This document shows, in pieces, positions 11,529-23,723 of a stretch of DNA of 64,000 bases. Each line of letters starts with the position of its first letter. Positions within the stretch are counted from its first letter, which is position 1. A program made the translations under genes and the position numbers. The DNA comes from Rhytidiadelphus loreus (Eukaryota > Streptophyta > Bryopsida > Hypnales > Hylocomiaceae): contig OX344763.1 of NCBI GenBank assembly GCA_947034895.1, forward strand, positions 30,193,025 through 30,257,024, read 5' to 3'. The notes below the pieces were generated by a model. It did not search any database. It was not told where the DNA came from and was given only the letters and a program-made list of their open reading frames with translations.

Positions 11529-12896
11529 TGTGTCAACTGACTCTGCACGTCGGTAGTGAATTCATCTAATGAAACAATCATTTCATCCTGGCAGAGTCAA
11601 ATTTATAAAATTAGAAAAAAAGATTCCCAGGATGTAAATTACAGTTATTGCACCGAAAGAATATTAATATAAAATATGAAATGCCTTCAGGGAAAATAAT
11701 ATCTTCCTGAGCTTGCATGAAAGAAATTGAAAATAAAGCAAAGCTATGAGTCGCACTCACAAAATTAAATATAAAAACCACCACCAAACTCGCTTTCAGT
11801 TTCAGAAAGCTTTATTTTGTTTCCTAAATTTTTTAGACAAATGTCAGTTTCAGAAAGTGCATACTCTATGAGGCATTTTTGTAAAAAAAAGTGTCACATG
11901 TCATCTTGTGAATGGTGTGAGGTGACGTGGACCCTTGAGAATTTGACATGGAAATTCAATTTTGGCACCTAAATGTTGAACTAGACCTTTACATACGGTA
12001 GTCGGCACTTCCCAAATTCCCATGTCTAGAAGTTAAAAAATGAATGATATGAGAGCTTTAAGAAAAGTAGCACAATGTATTGTTTAACAAAAGGTAAAAA
12101 CTCATACATTTAAATGTTTTTGAAGAAGTTGAACTTGAAAGTTACTGTAATTGGTTATTAGTTTCCAAATTGGATTTTTTGAAGTATTATAAATGTACAG
12201 TTATTGTTTCTTCCAATGTTTAGGGAGAACAGCTAGCTAGTTCATTGGTAGTTAGTGCTTTTGGAAAAATAACTAGTTGGAGTGTGAAAATGGAGGATCC
12301 AAAACTGGACAAAATATTGGTTGGACCAACAACCAACTAGTGTGAGGAAATATAAGGTAGATATGTAGTTGCTAATGTTATGAAATTGTTAAATTTAGCT
12401 ACTTGACATTTTGAATCCAAGGCTAATACTTGGGTTGTTAGAGGTGGGTATGTTGTTGGATAAGGCTGGTATTGTTTTAGGGTTGATCGTAGTAGCTAGC
12501 CCTTGCTTTGTTGTCTATATCTTGTAGGTGTAATGAAATTTGGAATTTAGTTTCAAAATTGTCATGTCTTTGAAAGAGGCTAAGATTGTACGCTTTCCAA
12601 ATTTGAAGGAGAGGATGCAATTAGTGCCCTTGGAAAAAAAACAAGTTCTTTCTAAAAAGAGAAGGCAAATTATAGGGGCAACTCCAAAACTTCCCCAACA
12701 CTAGTTTCTTCAACTTCTTATTAGTATGCTTTGCTATTGGACACGAATAGCTTCTTCATTCCAATGAAGATAATAACTTACATTACACTCATTTCTCTTA
12801 TTTGTGTCATTTATTCTATTAGTGAGATTCCAAATTAATGCCACTAAATGCATTTTTATCTTCTCAAAATCATTCTAATACAATACATGCACATAA
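11529..12896. other. unassigned intergenic sequence
   Basis: No gene or transposon terminus is recognised. A possible TTAA site, mutated to ATAA, at 12893-12896 borders the next element. Confidence 0.35.
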
Positions 12897-13817
12897 TTCT
12901 TGAAGTCATAAGGCCATTTTTTTCTTCAAAAAACATTAAAAATTTCCATTTCTATTGCAAAGAGTAAAATAATTTAAAAGTTTTTTTCTCTCTCATATTT
13001 AACTATAGGGGCTTGCACTAGACTATATAAGAATGTGTGGAAGAAATTTCTAAAACTTTAACCTCTTAGATTGCAAGATATTTGTGTTTAAAGTGAAGAA
13101 AAAACTAAAGCGTTCTTTTTGCACCTTGTGTGATTAGATCATAAGATTTTGAATCTTCTTAGCCTCAAATTTTTGCACTACAAATATTGAATTAAAAAAA
13201 TTATATTGAATAATTGAGTTGAGAATCTAGGGAAAAAAATTCAATGAAAAAATGTTGATTTTCATTCTTTAAAAAAAATGTTAAAATAGAAGTAGGTATG
13301 AGATAGAACAAAATACTAAATCATTGATAGCTCTAAGATTGTATTGAAACACACTAATTCCAATAGTGAGATTGTTCTAGCAAGTGTACTAAATCTTGTA
13401 ATTTTATTTTATTTTTAATTTTTAATTTGAGTTCAAAAACAAATCCAATACATTAGTTTCTCAAAAAGATGCTATACTTGCCTATAAAACAAGAAGCTCC
13501 ATAACTTTCACCACCAATCTAAATGGAATTAATCAAAGTTTTTCATGTAGATAAAAATATAAACTACGAGGAACAAATTTTAAATTTTAAATTTCAAGTT
13601 TTTGTAGATTAGTTTTGTTTCCCAATGAGCTCAAATTTGTATTTTAAAATGGCATAATTTTTGCTCTTGGGCAACACCAATTGAAAATAAAATCTCTGAA
13701 AGCTAGTGTGTTTTTCTACTTAACAAAAAGTTTCAAAAATGTGCACGAACAATTGAAATCATAAGAACTTGACCAAACTTTCATTTGTCCCCAATGGAGA
13801 CAATGAGACTTTAGGGA
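12897..13817 (+). mobile_element. TTAA-family element, ~921 bp, degenerate ends
   Basis: It is colinear with the 925-bp element at 3927-4851, including the inner segments around 13020-13100 and 13255-13400, and almost the same length. The start (ATAA, then TTCTTGAAGTC) and the end (GACTTTAGGGA, then TTAC) show mutated flanking tetranucleotides, so this is an older copy. There is no coding capacity. Confidence 0.65.
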
Positions 13818-14826
13818 TTACTTAAAATAATATGACTTTAGTAAACTATTGTCATACATTTAATTATCCCTAATAAAATATCAATACATATATATAAGTA
13901 AAAACAAACCAATAGAAACAAATGAGGTGTCTAAAGTAGTACAATGAACATTCCCTACATTGGAAGATTTTCCCTCCTCCTTCATGAGAATAGAAATAAT
14001 AAGCTTGTCCCTATTTTAGAGTGGTAAAGTTTGTTCTTTGTGTCTTGTTGCATTTAATTCAAAGTCTTAGGTTCCAACTACAAATTCAGAATGATCAAAT
14101 TTGATCAATTGTGGTAAATGAAAACTTTCTATATGTTCACCTATGTAAAATATAGGAATAAAACTCAAAAATAAAATTTCCTCTAAAGAACACTTGTAAT
14201 ACTACAAGAATATGTTGATTTGTCCTAATATTGAATAGATAGTGCATATGATACTAATTTATCAAAGTCAAAGCATCATCTATCTACACACAATATATAA
14301 ACACAATAAATAAAAGATTTTGGACTATTATAGCAAGTAACAAACATGGTGAGGTTCTTCACGTTTACTGTCAATGTTCTAATTAAGGTTTTTGAGCATT
14401 TGACCTCAAATATTGAAATAGCTTTGTAATGCTTGATATGGGGCACAACAAAAATGAGATTTTTATCATGTTGAAGAGTAATTTTGTTGTGCTATGTACC
14501 ACTTTTCAAGGTGTGGAGCTTGGATTGGATCCAACTTGGGAGGTCAACCGCAATCTTTATAATGACCCCAATCAATTTGTAGGTGATACAAATTTCCCCC
14601 CTCATTACCAAAGTTGTAGGGTGAGTTCAACATAAAATAATTCTAAAAACAAATGCCAATTTGGAGGGGAATTTTTTTGATACATTGAGAAACTAATTTA
14701 TTGTATGTTTGCAAAAAGAATATTGGAGATAATTCTATTTAAAACATTTTTTGAACTTTTTTCCTCAAGAAAAAAAAAAATACAATAGAGATGTATTGAC
14801 CTTGCCCTTCACTTACAATATTATTT
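13818..14826. other. unassigned AT-rich intergenic sequence
   Basis: There is one 68-codon open frame (14429-14635, + strand). It resembles no family I know and has no exon-like splice context. Nothing else is seen. Confidence 0.35.
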
Positions 14827-15078
14827 AGGTAACTATGCCTATAACCCGCCTACAAATTCTTGCCTGAAATGTACTCCCATTGTTTATGAGAGTTTAAGGT
14901 TGATTTTGTAAATATCTATTTTCAACGCTTTGAAAATTCATAGTTTATTCATGCGATGTTCAAAAAATGCATTCTAAGAGAATCTAGAATCCCCTTTCGA
15001 CCCCAAAAGACCCCACAAAAGTTTTTTCAATATAATAATGAGAATTGTTTATTCGGTCGGTTTTAGGTGTACTTACCT
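14827..15078 (+). mobile_element. MITE next to the TM9SF promoter
   Basis: It begins AGGTAACTATGCCT and ends AGGTGTACTTACCT. The interior from about 14860 to 15040 aligns with the MITE at 49073-49353, sharing the stretch TTCTAAGAGAATCTAGAATC. It ends 329 bases before the TM9SF start codon, so it may lie inside or beside the promoter. The TA flank is degenerate. Confidence 0.7.
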
Positions 15079-15406
15079 GACGACCAATGAATGCACTCCA
15101 CTGAAGTCCACAGTCGCGGGATCCGTAACCCGCCCCGCTGCCCGCGCTCCTCCGTGTGAACGGTGCCATTTCCCAGCCCCGTTGTCGCCTCCTCTTTCTT
15201 CCAGCCCGGCTATGGCGTCGTCGACATCAACAAACCCTGCGCTTGCTCCCGTCCCTTTGTTGTCCTCCCCGCTTGCACTTGCTCTCCCCGCTTGGGATGG
15301 GATCTTCTCTCACGACGTGCTCGCACCCTAGTCCACACCTTGGATCCAAACTCAGTTAACCCAGGTCACACCCTCCTTGGCTTCCATTTGCAGCGCCAGC
15401 TTCACC
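15079..15406 (+). promoter_or_regulatory. GC-rich promoter/leader region of the TM9SF gene
   Basis: Base composition changes abruptly from AT-rich to GC- and CpG-rich at about 15090 and stays so through exon 1. This is where promoter and 5' UTR are expected. No TATA box or specific motif can be named with confidence. Confidence 0.45.
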
Positions 15407-18400
15407 ATGGCGGCCGTCTTCGGAAGCCGCGTTCTGCTCCTAACGCTTGCACTATGGCTGCCCTCGCTGGTCTCCGCCTTCTACTTGCCTGGCGTCGCGC
15501 CTCTGGATCTTGCGCAGGTGCGTTCCTGCAATGTGCAGCACTCCTGTTGGGGTTTGGGTGACGTTTTGGAGAATGGAATTCTGTTGTGTGTGCTGCGATC
15601 TTGGTTTTTTTCTGCTTGGCTTTCCGGTTAGGGTGTCGGCGCAGCTCACCATTGGGAGGGACACCGCGCCTGCCCTGAAATGTATACCTGGGTACAGTAT
15701 CACATACTGGTGGTCCTGTGAGCAGCATTCTATACTTTTGGTTCGGTTTGGTGGTGTTTAGGTTGCTGTGTTGATCAGTCTTGTTTTTTTCGTTTTTTTG
15801 GTTCTCGGTGGATCTTGGCTTTGCATTAGTGCAATTACTGACCTGATTTTGGTCGTGGATCCGTAGATCTGCGGTGAGGGTGTAGTTGGGGTTACGTAGG
15901 GTTGCATTCGGTGCTCATAAATTTCGGATCTGGTATTTGCCTTGTGGGAAGAATAGCATATGAGAGTTTTTAATTTTTTTAATTTTTAAGGTAAAAGCTT
16001 TTTTAGTAGATCTTACGTGGTCCCCCTCGAAAACACCTTGTTTAGATATGATGTATGATGTCTGACTGAAACGGCATTTTTTTCTCGTTAAGAAGGATGT
16101 ATACTATGAGAATATCCAATCTGTCTCAAATACAACATCAACGCGGTCGTTGGCGAAATCCATATATACTTCTTCTAGAGAAATGAAACAGAGCACTAGG
16201 CAGTTGTTTCTTGGTCGTTACGGTATAATTAACCCTGTCGAATGGCTCTTCCTCGGGGGATCAAATGTCTTCGAAACCTTCATGTATTCACAACTTGTGG
16301 GAGTTTCCCAATCAGATGTGTACGTAATGTGACACATTCTTAGGATATGCAGGGAACGTGCAATTACGGAGTGTCGTTAGAGAGGGTTTAGTGGAAGTTA
16401 TGCGAATACTCTGATTGCAGTAATTGCGATGACATCGGTAAAGTAGAAACCTCAAGAGTTTCGACCACTGTGCCTGTTGCTGCGCTTCTAGAAAAAAGCC
16501 TTCTTTGATCCCCAATTTTCGTGCATGATGGCCTTGATTGTCGAGAGCTATTCTAAGTGCATGACACATTTGTCCAAATCAATATATTTTGTCAGTGGAT
16601 CAGAGTGATTGAAGTGGGAGGGTGTTGTGATCGGGAATAATTCATAATGTTGGATGTACTCGAAACAGGGTACCCCGATTCAAGTGAAGGTGAATAAACT
16701 CACTTCCACGAAGACTCAGCTACCGTATGAATACTACTCGCTTGATTATTGTAAGCCAGAGAAAATCGAGAACATGGCTGAGAATCTGGGTGAGGTTCTT
16801 CGGGGCGACCGCATTGAAAATTCTCCTTATACTGTGAGTTTTCTAGTCTTTCTCTTCTGTGAGGGTTATGTATGAGCTCAACCAGTTAATTCAGTTTACT
16901 CTAATTTGCTCTGCATATGAGAATACAACAGCTTGTATTGGGTAGTGCATGAAACCTGTTGCTGAGTGGATGTGGAGGATTCTCGGTATCCTGTTGTGCT
17001 GATGATCTAAGTTGCTTCGTTTATCGGCAGTTCAAAATGAACGACGATAAGCAATGTAAAATTGTTTGCCGAAAGGAGAAGCTCGGGGAGAAGTCTGCCA
17101 AGCTCTTGAAGGATCGAATCGAGAATGACTACCGTGTGAACATGTAAGAGTCACTCGATTGATTCATATTTTGTATGACTTCTTGTTGGTCAGGTTTGCT
17201 GATTCATATGCTCATGATGACATCCTTTGACCCACTGCTGCTGTTTTTTGTGCAGGATCCTTGATAATCTCCCAGTGGCGATGGTCAGAACGAGTGAGCG
17301 AAGTCCTTACAAGACCTATGACCGAGGATTTCCAGTTGGTTTTAAGGCGACTCTGGATACAGTGAGTGCTTGATTGTTTTGTATTTTCATGCCTCTAATT
17401 TGTTTCATTTTATCTTCAGTTTTTTTTTTAGTATTTGATGGATTGTGTCTTTAAAATATATCTATTTGACAGAACAAGAAGGACGAGAAGTACTTCATTT
17501 TCAATCACTTGAGCTTCACGGTGGCGTACCACAAAGTCCCTGAATCTACAGATTATCGAATTGTTGGCTTTGAGGTGTCGCCTTTTAGGTTTGCTCCCCA
17601 AGACACCCCCAATGCCTTCCATTGTTAAAAAAAGTCCCAGCCAATTTGAATTTGAATTTCTCTGTTAGTGGGCCAAAGCGTCTTCCTTAGTTGTTTACCT
17701 AAGATTTGTTCAATTCTTTCTGCTGAGTTGATTGATGTGGTGGACGATGTAGTGTGAAACATCAGTATGAGACCTGGGACAAAAGTCAGACTAAGTTGAA
17801 GACCTGCAATTCTGCTGCCAAGGTGTTCGTTTCTCATCATCAACCTCCTCAGGAGGTTGTGGCCGGTGGGGAGATCATCTTTACCTATGATGTGAAATTC
17901 AAGGTAAGCGATTTTCGATCCTGAATCCTCCAAGTGTAGGTTTACGAGCACCACATATGTTCTCCTATGTCAATTTGGTTTTTGATTGTGTATGCTACTG
18001 TACATCAAAGTCCTGGAGTGTTTTCCAGAGGTACTGTTTTTATTTGGGAGCTTGAGTTGGATTGGTTGCTATCGCTGCATCCTTAAGTTCTTGTTCCTGT
18101 TGATGTTTTCATGTTCAGTCTAGCGAAGTGAAGTGGGCATCGAGGTGGGATACTTATTTGATGATGCAAGACGACCAGATCCACTGGTTCTCGATCATCA
18201 ACTCTTTGATGATCGTCCTCTTCCTTTCGGGCATGGTAGCCATGATCATGATGCGCACACTGCATCGTGATATCTCACAGTACAATCAACTGGAATCCAT
18301 AGAAGAAGCCCAAGAAGAAACCGGGTGGAAACTGGTGCATGGTGACGTATTTAGGCCACCCAGCATGTCTGGATTACTGTGTGCCTATGTTGGCACAGGC

Positions 18401-19276
18401 GTGCAGTTTTTGGGGATGACGGTTGTCACAATGATTTTCGCGCTTCTAGGCTTCCTCTCGCCAGCCAATAGGGGTGGACTTATGACAGCCATGCTTCTCC
18501 TGTGGGTCTTCATGGGGTTGTTTGCTGGATATTCTTCTGCACGGCTCTACAAAGCATTCAAGGGCACCGACTGGAAGCTCAACACTCTCAAGACCGCCTT
18601 CATGTTTCCCGGAGCTGTCTTCATTGTCTTCTTCATACTGAATGCTCTCATCTGGGGTCAAAAATCATCTGGAGCTGTGCCATTCACGACGATGTTCGCG
18701 CTTGTCCTTCTTTGGTTTGGAATCTCTGTACCTTTGGTATTTGTAGGCAGTTATCTTGGATTCAAGAAACCTGCTGCGGACGACCCGGTTAGAACCAACA
18801 AGATCCCACGCCAGGTTCCTGAGCAGGCTTGGTACATGCGCCCTGTGTTTTCTATCCTTATCGGAGGAATCTTGCCGTTTGGTGCTGTGTTCATCGAGCT
18901 CTTCTTCATATTGACCTCAATATGGCTGAACCAGTTTTACTACATCTTCGGGTTCCTCTTCCTGGTGTTCCTGATCCTCATGGTGACCTGTGCGGAAATC
19001 ACCATTGTGCTATGCTACTTCCAGTTGTGCAGCGAGGATTACCACTGGTGGTGGCGGGCGTATCTCACTGCTGGATCCTCGGCCTTGTATCTCTTCTTCT
19101 ACGCCGCTTTCTACTTCTTCACCAAACTGGACATCACCAAGGTGGTTTCCGGGATCTTGTACTTCGGGTACATGCTGATCATCTCGTATTCCTTCTTCGT
19201 GCTCACGGGAACTATGGGCTTCTATGCCTGCTATTGGTTTGTGCGTGTGATCTACGGTGCCGTGAAGATAGACTAA
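15407..19276 (+). CDS. transmembrane 9 superfamily (EMP70/nonaspanin) protein, 7 exons
   Basis: Multispanning protein of the Golgi/endosomal membranes; plant members are called EMP or TMN. Exons are 15407-15517, 16669-16833, 17031-17143, 17256-17361, 17473-17588, 17753-17903 and 18119-19276, all GT-AG, giving 639 aa, close to the family length. Residues 1-24 form a signal peptide, probably cut after SLVSA before the family-typical FYLPGVAP. A lumenal domain follows (about 25-275) with [13 protein letters not shown] and [16 protein letters not shown]. Nine membrane spans start near residue 276, with [12 protein letters not shown] after the first. The protein ends in K-I-D, matching the K-X-D/E Golgi-retention signal known for plant EMP proteins. 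An in-frame ATG at 15377 would add ten residues before the signal peptide; 15407 is preferred for its CACCATGG context. No defects are seen. Confidence 0.96.
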
Positions 19277-20226
19277 AGTGTAGAGGACATGTACATTCTT
19301 GGACTGCAGTGGTGAACATTTTTGAGGATGATGTGAACCATAAGCTGGTAGGTAGCGGAGGTCCAGCAGAACTTGCAAACCATCTGACGTTCCTAGTAGA
19401 TTCCCTGTGACAACAAAGGAATCTGAGAATGGATTCTCAAAGGGGTGGAACCATTGCCGCTAATGAAGCTCTGAAGATTCCTGGGGAATCTGACTTTAGC
19501 ACCCCAGGATATTGCAGTTTTTCTCGGGGCTTGTTGGCCATAGTTGGGAACTCTCTGACTCTATTTCACATATGCAGACACATGTCACCCCGAGTGTAAA
19601 GTCAGAAACTTCTGAAGTTATATTCATGTGTCGTACTCTCGATGTTTTTCTCGTGAAGCTCTGCTCCTTGTATACAGAATTTCATTAATGTGGTACTGTA
19701 GCATGGATGATGTCCTGCGTTGCATCAATTGTATAAGTTACTTGCAAGCGCTCTTTTCTTTCGAGACTTTGACCCTTAGTTTTTAATTTCTCACTACCTG
19801 TTTCAATTTAATTGATTTTTATTACTTCACAATAAATCTCTATGGTCGGACCCATACCTAATCACTTAAGCATCTGTGGAACAGATGGTGAGCAGTTGGG
19901 TGCGTTCGAAAATTTTCCCAGGTAGGGAGATAGAAAATATCGGGATTGCAAAATTTTCAGAATTTTATTTGCAAAACTGAAATTTCTGTGAATTTTAGAA
20001 GGCAAAAAGTGTTTCGTACCAGTATATGACATCTAGAGTCCTGTAATTCCACTCATAGGGGAGAGTGGGAGACTAGTTACTACTCATGTGTACAAATTTC
20101 AAAATAATAAATGCTGTAATACATGGCATTTAGCAATTGGTCCTCATAGTCGTCGCATATTGTGCATGTCATTAAAACTAGACTCCCAAATATGATTCAC
20201 AGAGAAGTTTTGCCTGGCCAGAAATA
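19277..20226. other. 3' flank of the TM9SF gene
   Basis: Probably 3' UTR followed by intergenic sequence. An AATAAA at 19831-19836 could be a polyadenylation signal, but this is a guess from sequence alone. No transposon is seen before the MITE at 20227. Confidence 0.4.
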
Positions 20227-20636
20227 AGGTAGTCAGTTCATAAACCGACCATCTAAGCACTGGAACTGAATTTTGGGCAGGTGAAACTGCTCAAAATATT
20301 TTTGAATAAATTTTCCTTGAAAGAGAAGAAGAATTAGCATCTAATTCAAGTTGTTTCATATTTTTTGGATCATTTTTGAATTAGTTATGAATTTTCAAAC
20401 GAGATGTGTCATAGGTCCCTATTTGTGATCTTAGGTCTTTCATAAAGTGTTCACTGCAACTTCTAAATAGAAATGGGAAAAGAAAGGAAACTGATTGGCT
20501 CTTGCAATAATAAATAGTATTTTTTTTTATTCATTTAATGACAATGCACGTCAATTCAAGAACCACCTCTAGTCCATTCCAATACCATTTATAGGGGCGG
20601 TTCTAAATGCCCGAACGGAGTTCGAGCCTCCTACCT
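20227..20636 (+). mobile_element. 410-bp TA-flanked MITE (AGGTAG...CTACCT family)
   Basis: Flanked by TA (20225-20226 and 20637-20638), with the right end GAGCCTCCTACCT. It aligns along its length with 46414-46826 and with the interrupted copies at 37113-38064 and 44363-46194. Its left terminus (AGGTAGTCAGTTC) is more diverged than the others. Non-coding. Confidence 0.75.
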
Positions 20637-21779
20637 TAGTAGTATCCTACAAGTCAGGTACCCATCCCTAGTTGGTAATGGGTGCTCTCACCATAATTGT
20701 ATCGCCTTTGAAAAGAAACTTTTGTTTTTTGCAAACAGTACCTCCACCTAAACCTTGGAAGGATACAGAGGACATGTTGTGTCCTTTGGATGGTCAAACA
20801 TGCTTTGTGCATATTGAATAATGGATGATTCTCATCCAATTTTTTGTATACAACTTTTTTTGTGCTATATCCACATAATTGATTTAAGTTCAAAGACATT
20901 TTAGCTATTTTTCAATTTTTATATAGGGTAGGTTAAAAAAATGGTGCAATGTTTAGTGTGTTTTAATATTTTGAGTTTTTCTTCCTTAAAATTTAATTTT
21001 GACATTCAAAATGATTTCTTTTGCTTTAGAGGAAAAATAACAAAATAAAGTTTCTAAAGTTTAGTTTCTACACCACTTTAAAATTTTGAAAAATTCCTTA
21101 AAATAAGCATTTCATTGAAGTTAACTTAGAAGTTGAGGATCTTAAACCGCATTTCTAAATATAGAATAATATGGGAATTTTCTTTACTCCACAATGTTCT
21201 ATACTATCCTAAACTTCTATTCTAAAAATTTCAGATTTTTTTGAGGATGATTTGCATTTGATATGAATTTTCTTCATTTTTTCTTCAAAAATTCATGATA
21301 ATTTGAAATTTTCACAAAAAATTCTGAAAATTTTATGACATATATTAGACATGTGATTTCATTCCTAAAAAATAAAATGCAAAAAATTCACTCCTAATAG
21401 CAAAGAAATGGAGGATATATAGTGAGGGACTTTCAAGTTTGACTACATGGTAATAAGTTCCATCCTTTATATGTTTAAGGTTAGCCAATCCAATTCCATA
21501 TGTTCCCTAATTTCCTCCCCTACTTTTGGTCCCAATTTCGTTTGTTCAAACATAAATTTGCCTAGAAAAATATCCAAATCCCTTCAAGATTTTGACAAAA
21601 TCAGTGCATTAATGCTAAAATGGGTAACATATCAATCCTTGATTGGTGGGAACTTAAGTGTCAATAGATACATCAAAAGGCGGTTATTGGGTGTTTATGG
21701 GATGTTTATGACTCCATTCTATGGGTGGTTTTGTAATTTCAAGGCATACCACTTCAAGGCATACCACTTCAAAAAAGAA
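20637..21779. other. unassigned intergenic sequence
   Basis: AT-rich. A 122-codon open frame on the + strand (21447-21815) contains a short direct repeat (CAAGGCATACCACTT twice at about 21740-21770) and no recognisable domain. I do not consider it a gene. Confidence 0.35.
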
Positions 21780-22253
21780 GGGATTTTTTCAAAATTCAAC
21801 CATACAAATTTTTAATAGATTACTATGAGAATGTGTAGAAAAAATTTCAGAAACTTTGACTACACGGGTTGAAAGATTATAATGTTTGAAGCTAGAAGAA
21901 AAAGTTTTTTTTCAACCTTGCCCAACATGGTCATCAGCCTTTAACTCCTCCTGGGGTAAGATTTTTACACTACGTATGGTTATTTTTTTGGACATTTGCA
22001 TCTTGTATCATGTAAGTTACATACCTGTCAAATTTTAGAAGTAAAGGAGGAGTTTTGCAAAAGCTGCCTGAAGTTGCCCGAGCTGTCAGAAAAATTCAGG
22101 GCAGCATAACTTTTTGATCCAAGCACCTGATAAAAAAAAATTATATTCCCACTATGGGGGTACATGTTCACACCTCGTATCAAAATTTCGTGAACATCCA
22201 ACCAAAATTGACTTCCTAGGCACCTACCTGGATTTTCAATTGTCCTTTAGAGG
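21780..22253. mobile_element. partial TTAA-family element
   Basis: The right end reads TGTCCTTTAGAGG, followed by TTAA (22254-22257). The interior (about 21825-22210) is related to 53880-54260 and more distantly to the 925-bp TTAA family. A left end could not be fixed, so the start is approximate. Confidence 0.5.
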
Positions 22254-22257
22254 TTAA

Positions 22258-23723
22258 TCTAAAAATTATAATTCCAATTGGGTTTGATCCGTGAAACAAG
22301 CACACACCTCTGAAAAAATATATGTCCCTCTTGAAATTGTCCCCAAGATATTCAGATTCCAAATCAGGGTGGTAATAGGCTTGTCTACCTTAACTGAGTG
22401 AGTTTTGAACTGAGTTCTGTTCCCTGAGTTTGAGAACTGGTTGAGAATGTGCTATTACAGAAGGTGTTATTAAAGAGGTCAACGAGTTCATGCTTGAGTT
22501 TGCCTTGTCCTAATGACAGGAACACAGGGTCTGCCGTTCTCAAGTAACGGCAAATTTTCTGTAACGATGATCACCTGCATTCAATCGCCTTCTTCTTGTT
22601 TTCTGTTACAACAGCGGTGGAACTTGGGTTTCCCATTGTTCCTTGAGATCTTCCCACCGAGAATTCCCCACTCAGCTCTGTGACTCCCAATCTGTCCAAG
22701 GCAAGAGAGAGCTCCCGATTGTGTATCCCTATCTTGCAGAGTTTTTTGCATTCATCCTTGATGGCCTCTGGGCCGAAGGAGAGGAGGCTTTGCGTTGACA
22801 GAAGCTTCATCTTTGGTGAACGTAAGGAAGTTTGAGTAGCCTTACCCTGTTACACAATGCTACAAGGATAAAGCCACTGGTTGTGTAGCTGCTTGTTTGT
22901 TGTTTGATTAAAGTACACGGCAGCTGCAAATCAAATGACATTGATCACAGGGAGGTTGATTATCGAATGGGAAACAGAGTATCTTTGCATCCAGGAACCC
23001 AAAGGCTTTGTCAAGGTATGACTTGCCTATATTCTCTCAAAATCGCCACGTTTAGCTGTTAGGCTGTTCACAAAATTAAGAGGTTCTTGTTAGAAAAATG
23101 AAAGAGCACTCTAACGCTCGAAGGAATGCGTTATTTGGATATGATATGGAAAACTTACAGCGGTCCAATTTTGCTTGGTAGATGACCAATACAGTATATG
23201 TTTAGGTGGTCTGCATCTTGTTAATCAATACTCTTCATCAATTTGTAGGCACTTTCAAGAAATTAGGGATACTCATCTTTTGTTAGAAACAAACATGGGC
23301 AGATATATCCAAGCTATGTTGCCATGAGGAACCTTCTCGTTAGATTGTCTTTTTTAAAAGGTGCTCGTCAAATCCACCAACTGCCATGAAAATTTTTGCC
23401 TGCTTGCCAAGAAGTTGGAGTTTAGGGTTTAGCTGGTCTTTCATTTGGGTTCCATAGCTGGCAAGATCAAAGGTGGTCAGCCTTGTTTATTCGGCACGCA
23501 ATGGAATTTTTATGAGGTGTTTCAGTTTTGTTTTTTCTCCTTCATAATAATCGCAAAGTAGCACTGAATTCAAAGTGATTTTGCAGCTACATGAGCCAAC
23601 ACACTACTCTCCACGTGACCAAGGATTGTGACGTAGCCCTAAATTTTGGAGAGCCCCAGTAATAAGGTCACAGTCGGAGGAAAGAAGATATTTTGTTAAA
23701 TTTTTTGGGGAAGGGGTGAAAGA
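22258..23723. other. upstream region of the ceramide synthase gene
   Basis: Composition here is less AT-rich than in the surrounding intergenic DNA, especially 22500-23000, so promoter or untranslated exons of the downstream gene may lie here. A possible minus-strand open frame is listed separately. No transposon ends are recognised. Confidence 0.35.
22571..22810 (-). CDS. unrecognised 79-codon open frame
   Basis: It starts MKLLSTQSLLSFGPEA and has a balanced amino-acid composition and about 50% GC, unlike the AT-rich frames around it. On the minus strand the sequence just before the stop contains GCAG|GTGATC, which could be a splice donor, so it might be one exon of a divergent gene. I recognise no domain. 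It could equally be a chance frame in the promoter region of the ceramide synthase gene. Confidence 0.2.
   Translation of the reverse strand: MKLLSTQSLLSFGPEAIKDECKKLCKIGIHNRELSLALDRLGVTELSGEFSVGRSQGTMGNPSSTAVVTENKKKAIECR

Noticed and set aside
18829..19410. A 193-codon + strand frame and minus-strand frames of 60-122 codons over the last TM9SF exon
   Set aside because: They are out-of-frame shadows of the long GC-rich coding exon of the TM9SF protein.
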